Source: Boswellia sacra
Taxonomy: Eukaryota > Streptophyta > Magnoliopsida > Sapindales > Burseraceae
NCBI GenBank assembly: GCA_013180625.2
Contig: SNVD02016055.1
Location: 1-64,000, forward strand
DNA length: 64,000 bases
Direction of reading: 5' to 3'
Of this stretch, positions 21,973 to 31,650 are shown piece after piece (position 1 is the first letter of the stretch; the number at the start of each line of letters is the position of its first letter). Made by a program: the position numbers and the translations under genes. The notes beneath the pieces were generated by a model. That model was not told the origin of the DNA. It made no database searches and saw only the letters and a list, made by a program, of their open reading frames with translations.

Positions 21973-23117
21973 TTTTTTTTTTTGGAAAGTTACTTAGTAA
22001 TATAAATTCAAAAAAATTAAAATGTACAAAAATCTGAGGGGCATACCCCAAGAATTACAAGAAGGACGTAAAGTCCAAACACACAATCCAACAAAAGATC
22101 AAAAAATATAGACCACAAGCGGCCTAAAACAAAGTAAAAAGGCCATAAATGGCCTTAACAACATAAATGATAAATGGCCACAAAAGGTTTAAATCATAAA
22201 AATACAAGAGCTTCAGCCGTTCTTGTTTTTCTTCTTCTTACCCTTCTTTACCGGGGTAGCTGGGGTGTCCGTATGAGTATGATCAATCCTATCAGAGTGG
22301 TCCTCATCACTCAGCCTATTCAAAGGCTCAAAACGGGAGGAAGAAGTCTCAAGAGGTTGTCCTGTGTTTATCCGCCCTGACGAAACAGATGCCTCGCGAT
22401 TGGTTGAATAATGGATAGTACCCAAAAGCTTACCTTGGTCGGTCGCAAAAGGAGATAGAGAGTCAGATTCTGAGACTGACTCTGTGCTCAAAACTGTAGC
22501 AGCTTTAGGAGGCACAACTTGCACTAAAGAATCTGCTGGAATAGCAACAGCTTTGGAACTCTCAGCGACATCAGTCGCAACCTTACCCGAATTCAAGGGG
22601 GCACCATCAGAAGGGGTGCTATCAGAGGCGCTAGCCTCAATCTTATCCTGGATTGGAGTCTTTGCCGATTCCGGACAACGGTGACCAAACCTGCGACATT
22701 TGGAGCAACGTTTTGGAATCCACTCATATTCGACTTCAATTTGGATGGGCTCAGGAGAGAGTTTGCACTTGAACTCAAAGTTCTGGATCGGAGGGCGCTT
22801 TGCATCAAGAAGAACACATACCCTCCCATACTCCAATCTGAAAAGATCGGAAGTCATCTTGTCACAAGACATAGGTTGTCCAACCATGCTGGAAACAATG
22901 CTAAGACCTTTGGTTGTCCACAAAGGGAAAGGCAGGCCATATAATCGGATCCAAACAGGAAAATACCTCAATTAATTTGCATTAAAATCTAAATACGGGT
23001 TCCAAGGTTGTAAAATAATTGTTTTACCTCCGAACATCCAAGGACCGCGAGCAATTATGTTATGAACCTCTTCCTCCGTTTGGAAGCGGAAGATGAGAAC
23101 CACTTACCTGGACGGGG
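21973..23117 (-). mobile_element. Second LINE-like ORF1-only insertion
   Basis: On the minus strand the element ends with a poly-A (T-run at 21973-21984). It is flanked by a perfect 13-bp target-site duplication TACTTGTCAACTA (21960-21972 and 23118-23130), so it moved by target-primed reverse transcription into the integrase gene. It is about 1.15 kb and starts inside ORF1 at its 5' end (truncated). Its 3' UTR matches that of the copy at 14734-16340. Confidence 0.9.
22213..23110 (-). pseudogene. LINE ORF1 (DUF4283/CCHC), 5'-truncated
   Basis: The open frame 22213-22971 begins inside the protein at FPVWIRLYGLPFPLWTTKGL and runs through a CCHC knuckle (CSKCRRFGHRC), a Ser/Thr-rich acidic tail and the basic end KKGKKKKNKNG. 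DUF4283-like sequence (GPWMFGGKT) continues upstream to about 23100 in broken frames. It is homologous along its length to the ORF at 14933-16070 but clearly diverged, so the two insertions are independent events. Confidence 0.8.
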
Positions 23118-23130
23118 TACTTGTCAACTA

Positions 23131-24301
23131 GCTAAGGTTGGAAAACTTAATCACACTCCCCTCCCTATTCCTTACCTTCGATGGAGAGACGTTACTATGG
23201 ACTTCCTTTTAGGATTACCTTAAACCGCTAGGAGCATGATTCTATTTTTGTTGTGGTTGATAGGTTCTCTAAAATGGTTGATTTTATCCCTTGCTCTAAG
23301 ACTAGTAATGCTTCACATATAGCTCAACTATTCTTTACGAAGATTGTCCATCTCTATGAACTGTCTATGTCAATAGTGTCTAATAGAGATGTTAAGTTTG
23401 TTAGTTACTTTTGGAAGACACTTTGAAAACTGTTTGATACATCTCCTCAGTTCTCATTAGCTTATCATCCTCAAACCGATGGCCAAACTAAAGTGGTTAA
23501 TCGTAGCTTACGGAACTTGCTTTGTTGTCTGAGGAGAAAAGTTACATAATTGGGATTTAGTGTTGCCTATGGCTGAGTTTATTTACAATGATGCTGTTCA
23601 TTGGTCCACTTGCAAGAGTCCATTCACGACTGTTTATGGTATTGCGCCTCGCCGACTCATTTACCTTGTTCATTTACCCTCTATTACCATTCTTCAAACT
23701 TTGCAACTGATTTTGCATATGTATGCGCGATTTGCATGCTGAGGTTAGACAAATAATTTCCTTAAGTAATGATAAATATAGGTCTGTTGCTAATTTACAT
23801 CGTAAAGAAAAGCTTTTTAAGGAAGGTGATTATGTCATGGTTGGCCTTGATGCTTCTTGCTTCCCTAAATAAGCTAACAAGAAATTGCATGCCCGTGCCC
23901 ATGGCCCATTTAAAGTAAATCGTAGGCTTGGTTCTAATGCTTATTTACTTGATTTGCCTTTTGATTGGGGTATCAGTCCAATTTTTAATGTGGCAGACTT
24001 GTTTCCTTACCGAAGACATTTTGAGCCTCCAATTGTGTTTGGTGTTTTTGTAGGTTCTTCTACTATTGTCGTACCTTGTTTGCCTCCGTTCGATCCTCCC
24101 TCGGCTGATAAGGTTGACCACATTTTGGATAACCATTGTGTTGCTTCTACGACTGTTGGTTTTCATTGTTTACTTGTTCGTTGGAAGGGTCGTTTAGCAG
24201 ATGATGATACTTGGCTTCCTAAGGATGAACTCCATCGTATCAATCTCCCTGCTTTGGATTTTTACTTGCAATCACACTCATCCGAAGGCGAGTCTTTTTA
24301 A
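23131..24301 (+). pseudogene. Chromovirus integrase core and chromodomain
   Basis: After the target duplication the integrase resumes: RRDVTMDFLLGLP with the first Asp near 23190, then [14 protein letters not shown], where the second catalytic Asp is Asn, and AYHPQTDGQTKVVNRS, where the catalytic Glu is Lys. Both replacements are G-to-A type. The open frame 23885-24301 carries the C-terminal part (HGPFKVNRRLGSNAYLLDLP) and a chromodomain ending (HCLLVRWKGRLADDDTWLP), which in chromoviruses steers insertion toward methylated histone H3. The integrase cannot be active. Confidence 0.82.
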
Positions 24302-24313
24302 CTTGGGTGGAAT

Positions 24314-24664
24314 TGATGTAGCATGGCTTATTTTATTGTTAGGGTTATTATAGTCTTTTAGTCTTTATTTAATTAGGGTTTCATTTAATTTGGGAAATCA
24401 TTAGTTTAGGGATTTTGACTTAAAGAGGGATTTTGATTTATCCTATTTTGACTCAAATTCTCAATATTTCTTGGCTAGCATAAATATAAGTTTTCATTAT
24501 TATTTTGTTAGACCTTATATAGACTTTATACAGACATTATTCAGATATTGATTATTTCATATTGGAGAAATTATTCAGATAGATTGTTGAGTTGATTGTT
24601 ATATAAGTGTTGGTTTTTTGTTGTTTGAATTCTGATTTATTCTTGTTGTACGGGCTCCCCGTCA
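24314..24664 (+). repeat. Chromovirus 3' LTR (351 bp) with preceding purine tract
   Basis: Starts TGATGTAGCA right after the purine-rich GGGTGGAA (24306-24312) and ends CCCCGTCA. It is collinear with the 5' LTRs but has extra bases near 24585. The next 5 bp, ATTTT (24665-24669), duplicate those before 11754. Confidence 0.88.
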
Positions 24665-24669
24665 ATTTT

Positions 24670-25178
24670 GTTCTCTAATGAAAAATCTGAGAATCCTATA
24701 TATAATATGCACATAAGAAAATTGTTTCACTGGACAATGACCCGCATCTAGTACTCCAATAGTTTGAAAATTCAATTTGGTCAATTAGCATCTTTCTTTG
24801 CCTGTGCCTAATATTATTATGCCTTATATTATAATATTAAGGAATAAAAAGAAATGACATTTTGGAGGCTCACCAACATCCTAACTAAAAATAGTATTTA
24901 CAAATCATTGACATGACATGATCTTATTCTCATGGTTTTTAAGAGAGGTGTTCAAGCACACTTGCATGAAAATTACATAGCTCTTTGTGTTGTTTTAACA
25001 TTAAAATACATCACAGGCAAATCCTTTCAATCGCAAATGTGTAATAAAGACCATCTTCAATGGGTTATATGAAATTTAAAAGAAATTAGGATATTAGAGG
25101 AAATTAATCATATTGAATAATAGCATCACAGGTAAAGTGTAGAAGAAAGAAGTTTATATAATTTTCTTTATTTCGAAG
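24670..25178. other. Flanking host DNA, no feature seen
   Basis: AT-rich sequence that should be the direct continuation of the host DNA left of 11754 before the chromovirus inserted. No open frame or repeat is recognised. Confidence 0.4.
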
Positions 25179-25181
25179 AGT

Positions 25182-25192
25182 CACTACAAGAA
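25182..25192 (+). repeat. CACTA terminal repeat, left
   Basis: CACTACAAGAA matches the right terminus for 11 bases. Beyond it the two ends diverge. Confidence 0.65.
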
Positions 25193-25609
25193 TTTTTCAT
25201 ATATTTGTCACTTTGTATTTTTTTTATTTGGCCTTTTTTTTAAAAAGTGAGAAATATAACATTAATACAAAAGTCAAACTCACATTTTGTTCATACTTGT
25301 CACTCATTGTTTTGACTATATTATCTATTTATCACATTTTTAGATAGTGCCAAGTATGTGAACAAGCATGTATAGTAACAAAACTTTTTGTCTTGCTCCA
25401 TATTATAAAATATTTGAAAATTTATAGAATGTATGGATTCTTATGTAATTTGCAGGGACAATTTTGATAAGTCTTAATAGATGGGGATTTTCTTGAAATT
25501 TAATAAACTATATAAAGAAAGAGATGATTTCGATTAACCCTAATTCCTAAACGGCAAGCCTAAACTTCTAACCTGGAAGCGCCGTGCTCCTCCACTCATT
25601 CTGTCATAG

Positions 25610-26447
25610 CTACTCGCCAAGCCCTCGTCCAACGGCATCAAGCCTTCACCAAGCTCTCATTCTGACATCCCGCTTTCATCGTCCGAGGCCGGGGATGACA
25701 TGGACGAGGCCACGCCGATGTTCGTGTGGGGCACGAACATCAGCGTGCAGGACGTCAAGAGTGCGATTCAGATTTTCTTGAAACACTTCAGAGAAAGCAA
25801 AGAGCTGTTGAGCGGTGGCGAGAGCGAAGTTTATAGAGAAGGGAAGTATATGAGGGCGATAAACAGAGTTCTTGAAATGGAAGGAGAGTGGATTGACGTT
25901 GATGCACACGATGTGTTTGATTATGATTCTATTTGTACAACAAAATGGTTCAGTACCCACTTGAGGTTTTGGCCATTTTTGATATTGTGTTGATGGATAT
26001 TGTTAGCTTGATTAATCCCTTGTTTGAGAAGCACGTGCAAGTCAGGATTTACAATCTCAAGAGCTCTACTTCGATGCGAAATCTCAACCCATCTGGTTAG
26101 CTTTTTTTCTATTCCTTTTGATGAATGAATTTGTTATAAATGAAGATTTTGACTGATATTGAGAAGATGGTGTCAATGAAAGGCATGATTATTTGGTATA
26201 GTTCGATAATACCAGAGATTAGGGAAGCCATATTTGGATGCTTGTGTGTGGATACCATTCTGATCCCATTGTGGTGGACAAAGGTAATTTGATTGGGCTT
26301 GGCTGTTCTGTTTATTGGTTTAATTCTAGAGTTTTTTTTTTGGGTTAGCAATTCGGTTTTGTCAGGGCGAATAAATGAGCCGACAATATGTTTGAAGCAA
26401 GAGTGTCTTGCTAAGAACGCTATAACATTGGTGCACAATCATTGCAG
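25610..26447 (+). pseudogene. MCM4: MCM4 5' fragment (replicative helicase subunit), three exons
   Basis: Exon 1 (25610-26095) encodes the end of the disordered N-terminus and the start of the MCM N-domain: TPMFVWGTNISVQDVKSAI, then EGEWIDVDAHDVFDYDS. A one-base loss near 25932 shifts frame, after which LYNKMVQYPLEVLAIFDIVL and SSTSMRNLNPS follow. Exon 2 (about 26153-26283) has DIEKMVSMKGMI and SSIIPEIREAIF, and a second one-base loss before CGYHSDPIVVD. Exon 3 (26366-26447) gives CLKQECLAKNAITLVHN. The acceptor before exon 2 reads TG instead of AG. MCM4 is part of the MCM2-7 helicase in the nucleus; this piece lacks the zinc-ribbon end and the whole AAA+ motor, so it is not functional. Confidence 0.88.
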
Positions 26448-27272
26448 GTAAGTTAAAGCTTCAGTTTTATTTTTATTTTGGTAAGGTGATTGACTGTATG
26501 TTTGATCACTGGTACATGTAGTTGTAGAAATAAGCTAGTTGAGTAATGTTTTCAATTGAATCATTTTCAGTATAAACTTTTGAGTTGTCTACTGTGGCAT
26601 TACCTTTTACTGATATCTTCGATTTGCGGAAGGGCGTATTATGTCACTATCCTAGTAGCCATCTGGATTGAACCTTTTATTTGGAGTCTGAAATGAGTCT
26701 ACTTTTATGCAGTCTCAAAGTTAATTGCCTTTTTCAACTCATAATAGAGAATTAAACCCTTATTTTAGTCATAGAATACCAATTACAGAATATTCTAGAC
26801 CAGATCATTCCCAAGTTCTTTGAGAAACTTACTGTCTTGCACATAATCCAATGTACTAGGAGAGGCGGTGGGGCTGTCTAATAATTATTGGTATTAGATA
26901 AATCAATTGAAATCAACTCTCGAGTCTAGTCTGACTTCTCTTTCCTCTGTTTAGACTGCCTCCACCATCCTCACTCTCGATTCATTTGCACCTCTACTCT
27001 ACCCCGCTATTCCATTTCCTTTGTTTAGGCTAGCAAAGCAAGTAGTTTGTGCAATAAATATAACAAGATAATGTATTTAGTTTGTGCTGTTCATTATATG
27101 TGACTCAACTGAAAGTAAATAGAAGTTATAGTTGAGGATATTTGTCTGCTTGTGTGCTTTTTCCTTCATGATCAAATATCTTTGTGTGCCAACTTTTGTT
27201 CATGTTTGAAAATGTTAGTTTCCTTAGAAATCAAAAGGTTGAACTTCACCTCTTGTTCTGTTCACTATGTAG
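26448..27272 (+). other. Intron-like DNA between MCM4 and WDR4 fragments
   Basis: AT-rich, no coding frame. It should contain the break between the two captured genes (MCM4 intron 3 and a WDR4-like intron), but the joint cannot be placed by eye. Confidence 0.45.
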
Positions 27273-28675
27273 ATATTTGAGATTGTCAACCTAGCAAACG
27301 AGCTTCTCCCCCCTCTGCCACAAGGAACTATTTCCCTCCCCGCTAGCTCCAATATATTCATGAAAGGTCCTGTTGTTCGCTATGGAACCAACTCATTTAT
27401 TCGCTATGGAGCAAATGGGGAACTCTTTGTATCTGCCGGTGATGACAAAATTGTCAAGATATGGTCTGTTGTCTCTTGGCAATGTATATGTTTTGTGTAA
27501 GTTCTTGTATTCCACGTCGACTTTATTATTTTAAAGATTCTACAATACTCGATTAAGTTTTTGTGTTGTAATTACAATCAAGGATATTGCAAAGGGTGTT
27601 ATAGCTTTTGTACAAAATTTAGAATTTAATATCTGGGGATTAATATATTTTTGTGATTGTCTGTGGATTGTTACTAGTATGCAACAACCTGGGAGGGTAC
27701 TAGTCCAAGATTTATACCATTGCACCATGCAGTGACCCCAACTTATTAATTCCTTAACATGTGTTTTTTATTTGATATGCACAAAGCAATTTGCACACTT
27801 GGCAATGGATGCATCCTTAGTAGAATTAAATATTCTGGCAGTGTGACACTGCTAACTATTGCATCTTCAGCATTTATTTTCTTTGCTGTGGAAGGTTTTT
27901 TAACTGGAAATTACTCAATGATTGTGAATGTAACAGGAGCTCAGAGAAGAGAGTGACTGCAATTGCCATTAGCAATGATGGTAAGCATGTTTGTTTTGCT
28001 GACAAATTTGGAGTTGTTTGGGTTCTGGACCTACATGAAGTTGATTGCAGTCAAGCATTAGTCAATAAGAAGGCATCACCATTGCTTGCTCACTATTGTA
28101 GTATAATTACTAGCCTGGTGAGTTAGTCACAATTTTGCATTTAGATCTTTCTTTTTCTTCTCATACATATGGATTTTTGTTGGCTTAGTAGCATTTTTGA
28201 GCTTAGATCTTGAACAGATTAATGCCCCTCATGCATCAAAAGATTTCTGCAGGATAAAATCTTTCTCCATGCTCTGATCTTTGGTTTTTTATGATTTAGT
28301 ACTTTCTGCAAGATAAAATCTTATTCCAGAGTTTGTAGAATCAATTACTATCCTCGTCTTTTACCTATTGCCAAGAAAGAACTTGATTGTTAGGACTTTC
28401 TCTTTGTAACTTTTCATTCTTATTTCCTTAGGAAACTGGTGTTGTTGATGTTGCCTGTTTTATCAGACTTCGTCCCTCTATTCTTGTATCATATTTGTGA
28501 ATATATTCTTTTAAATATTTTGTAGTCTACACATTGAGGCATGCAGAATTCTGGAAATTGTGGTTAGCAATATCCAGAAGTCTTTCTGCCGTCAATTTTC
28601 ACTTCTATTATTGGCATGTTATTGACACTATTATTTGCAGCAATTTTCTCCGGATGGAAAATTCATTGTTAGTGC
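27273..28675 (+). pseudogene. WDR4/TRM82-like WD-repeat gene fragment, three exons
   Basis: Exon 27273-27496 (after TATGTAG) reads FIRYGANGELFVSAGDDKIV and KIWS, a WD40 blade. Exon 27937-28117 reads SSEKRVTAIAISNDGKHVCF and ADKFGVVWVLDL, the next blades. Exon 28641 on gives QFSPDGKFIVSA and then changes abruptly into UPL3 sequence. The combination and spacing match the non-catalytic WD-repeat subunit of tRNA (guanine-N7)-methyltransferase (yeast Trm82, human WDR4), which supports m7G46 formation in tRNA. Only the N-terminal blades are present. Assignment rests on my recognition of the WD signature and its wording, without an alignment. Confidence 0.72.
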
Positions 28676-29063
28676 AGTAGAAATTTTACCTGTATCAATA
28701 AATGTTGGCTCGCCTCCAAGTTCAGTAGAAATTCCTACAGCAAATACCAATCTTCGAACTGCAGTCAGTGCATGTGCTAAAGCATTTAAGGACAAGTACT
28801 TCCCCACAGATCCTGGGGCTATTGAAGTTGGAGTTACAGATCATCTTGTACATCTAAAGAGTCTATGCTTAAAGTTGAATGTTGGTGTTGATGACCAAAG
28901 GACTAAAGCAAAGGGAAAATCCAAAGCTTCTGGGTCTCGCTTATCTGATATATCTTCTAGCAAGGAGGAATATTTGATTGGGGTTATATCTAAGATGTTA
29001 GCTGAACTTATTCATATATTCTTTGATCAAAAAGGTGCTTTTGATACCATAGCAAGTTGCTAA
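28676..29063 (+). pseudogene. UPL3: UPL3-type HECT ubiquitin ligase fragment fused to the WDR4 exon
   Basis: The frame 28635-29063 stays open across the joint. From about 28700 it reads SVEIPTANTNLRTAVSACAK, then AFKDKYFPTDPGAIEVGVTD and KGKSKASGSRL, ending KEEYLIGVISKMLAEL near 29008. This is a central, non-catalytic part of plant UPL3 (KAKTUS), upstream of the HECT domain; in the full protein it follows armadillo-like repeats. UPL3 restrains trichome endoreduplication and controls protein turnover. After LAEL the frame continues 17 codons into unrelated sequence to a stop. No HECT catalytic Cys is present, so no ligase activity is possible. Confidence 0.85.
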
Positions 29064-29171
29064 ATTATTTTAGCTCCGTTCCTATTGTGCAGGTTTAAAT
29101 TATTGTAGAACTTGATAGCCTCAATAAAGAATAAGCTATGTAAGAATGATCCTATATTATTTTCTTAATTT

Positions 29172-29415
29172 TTGAAACTATTATACTTGGCGGCCAAAAA
29201 CCGCCAAGTATATATATTTTTAATTTGTAAACCTATTATACTTGGCGGTCAAAAACCGTCAAGTATAATCAGATGCATATTTGGCGGTTTACAGACTACC
29301 AAATGTAGTCAATTGACTATATTTGGTGGTGCCATTGGTGACGCTTTTAAGACCGCCAAAAATGATCATATTTAGCGGCCCAAAACCGCCAAATATGATC
29401 ATTTTTCTTGTAGTG
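29172..29415 (+). repeat. CACTA right subterminal region with GGCGGT/ACCGCC palindromes
   Basis: Several inverted pairs such as CTTGGCGG...CCGCCAAG and TTTGGCGG...CCGCCAAA occur at short spacing before the terminal CTTGTAGTG. Such arrays are the binding sites of the TNPA-type protein in En/Spm elements. Confidence 0.7.
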
Positions 29416-29418
29416 AGT

Positions 29419-30097
29419 GGTAAAAATCCACAGCATAATAAATCAGTGTGATCTTTCATCATTGGAGTAGTATTGATAATATTTTGTTTTTTGTCTTAAA
29501 ATAAATTCATTAATTAGTTAGAAAAAAAACGCTCTAATCTACTAAGCTACAATAATATAATAATATAATAGATCGATATTATTATTGTTAATTATGAAGG
29601 TTGTTAGTAAAAGTTCTTTTAAATTTTATAAAATAAAATATTTTACCATTCATATAAAGATAAAGCTTGAGGTATTTTATAAATAAACCTGTAGTGTATG
29701 CTTATGAAAGATTAAACCGTTTAGTTGTTGCTTATATATTGAAAAAAAATCCATAAACAAGTGTAAGCCGTTGATCCATATAATTATATTGATGATTTGG
29801 GAGTTTATTTTAAAAAAGAATAATTAATTATTTTATAATTAATTTAAATATTCATGGAATGAATTTTTTGTTTAGTGGTTGGAGTATCTTTCGAAAAAAA
29901 ATTATCTTAATAAATCGTACGGATTATATACATTGTTCTGTAATCTTTTCAATATATTTTGAAGAGAATTTTACCAAAATCTATGTTATTGTTTGAATTT
30001 ACCTTAAAAAAAGTAAATTTAGCTAATTAATTTTTAACAATATATAGTTTTATAAAGCCTCGAGCAACTTCATCCAAGGAGTTTGAATATATATATA
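29419..30097. other. AT-rich flank, no feature seen
   Basis: Very AT-rich, with no open frame and no recognised repeat. Confidence 0.4.
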
Positions 30098-30968
30098 GGG
30101 CATGTTAATACGCTACACTGTATAATATAATATTGTATTGTACTGTATTGCATTGTATTGTATAGTATAAAAAATAATGCAATGTAAAAATTATATTATT
30201 TTTGGTGTGTCTGTGTATTATATTAATTGTATTAATTTAAAATAAAAATATTTAAATAATTTTTTTGAATTAAAATTTTTGAATTGTATTTATAAAATTA
30301 AATTAGTTTTAATTTTTTTTTTCAAATTTACCACCGGAGATTTGTCAAAACTGTATTGGTCATCGACAAAGTACCATCGACAACGAAAACTCGTCGAAGA
30401 TTGATATATAGCATGGGTGGCTCCCATCATTAGCAAATGTAGATTATGGCCGCAAAAAGCTGCGGAAACTTCGATGGTCAAAGTTGTGACCATCATTGTA
30501 GCTAAACAATGATTTATTTGCCGGAAATTTTGTCATCATGCAATAGATTGGTTTGTTATGAAAATTTTGGTGTAAAATATATTGTCAAAATTTTAATGGA
30601 AAATTTATCGATGATGGCTTTAGCCACCGTCCAATAACTATTCCGATAGTTTTATATTTAAAAAAAATTATTTGAATCATAAATTCAATTAGATAATTAT
30701 TTATACAATAAATTTTTAAAAAATTTATTATTGATTGAGAATAATTTAAAATTTTTAATTATAATTAATTAATGATAAAATTGATTGATATCATAAAGTG
30801 TAATCTAATGTCATGCACAGACAATGGATAATTTAATGCTATGGGTGCGCATACGAGAGTTATACTTTGTATTGTTTAATATTATATAAAAATTGTAACT
30901 AAATATATATATTATACTAATTAGAAAAATGTAATATTTTAATATTATACCGTATACCAAACATGACC
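30098..30968. mobile_element. Candidate MITE or small DNA element with inverted ends
   Basis: The left end GGGCATGTTAATAC and the right end (complement GGTCATGTTTGGTATAC) are imperfect inverted repeats, and both lead into TATAATATAATATT-like inner sequence. TATA flanks the left end and GTATA the right. The interior is AT-rich with no transposase. The weak terminal match keeps this tentative. Confidence 0.35.
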
Positions 30969-31650
30969 GTATAGCTATTCTCACATTCTATTGATGGATT
31001 TTTTTAATAATCCGGACCTTCAATTTCAGCCCTTAAATGTGCGGAACGGTTGAGATCGTCTCGATTGAAGAGAGAGTAGTTTAAACACATTTATAGTAAA
31101 GGAAATATTATTGATTAATTTCCTTAGAACAAATTAAGATTCTTTTTTCGTTCCTCGTCTATCGCGTTTATCGCTTCTCTCCCTCCTTCTGTGTAAACTT
31201 TTAATTTCTCTCTCTTTACCATATGCTCTTCTTCTTTTTCCTTACCAGTCTGAGCCTTTTACAACTTAAACATAATAAAAATTTTTAAATTCTTATTTGC
31301 TGGATTATGAGCATAAAAGTCTGCACTTTTTAAAGTATGAATATAAATTAAAATAAGAGTTAAATTCCATTATCATTGTCGATCCCTTTCTCAATGTAAA
31401 TGACGTATATGTAAATGAGTTATAACGCACGGCATTAGAAACTAACGATTGGAATTCAAGTAGGGCATCTTACATCACGAAAAGTGACACAAAATCACTC
31501 TTAAAACATAATACAAAATTAATTTTTCAATATTTGCAAATTAAATCTTACATTTTAATAAAGCAAAGGAATAAATTTCTCTTTTATTTTATTTAACCCT
31601 AAGAATTATTTATATAAGTTCAATTCCATTTTTCGATCGAGTGTACATGT
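30969..31650. other. Non-coding stretch, no feature seen
   Basis: AT-rich with pyrimidine-rich blocks around 31140-31250. No open frame or repeat is recognised. Confidence 0.4.

Larger units (their letters stand above)
11754..24664 (+). mobile_element. Decayed chromovirus (Ty3/gypsy with chromodomain), rearranged
   Basis: The first LTR starts TGATG at 11754 and the last ends CCCCGTCA at 24664. The 5 bp before the first and after the last LTR are identical (ATTTT), so the interval was created by one insertion. Inside are a tRNA-Met-type PBS, leader, gag with zinc knuckle, protease, RT, RNase H, integrase and a C-terminal chromodomain, all with many stops. The 5' end has been expanded by two tandem duplications, and two ORF1-only LINE-like elements have jumped in. 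The 5' and 3' LTRs differ by an estimated tenth of their bases, so the insertion is old. The chromovirus lineage (Reina or Galadriel type) is not resolved. Confidence 0.82.
25182..29415 (+). mobile_element. Probable Pack-CACTA element carrying three host gene fragments
   Basis: It begins CACTACAAGAA (25182) and ends with the complement TTCTTGTAGTG (29415), and is flanked on both sides by AGT (25179-25181, 29416-29418), the 3-bp duplication expected of CACTA transposons. No transposase is present. Instead it holds, all in plus orientation and with introns, pieces of MCM4, a WDR4/TRM82-like gene and UPL3. Introns show capture at the DNA level, not from mRNA. The right 240 bp has inverted GGCGGTTT/AAACCGCC repeats typical of CACTA subterminal regions; the left end lacks that motif, the weakest point of the call. 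Confidence 0.68.

Noticed and set aside
25182..29063. A functional host gene with MCM4, WD40 and HECT-ligase parts
   Set aside because: The MCM4 part has two frameshifts and a lost acceptor, and no part includes a catalytic domain; gene capture by a transposon explains it better.
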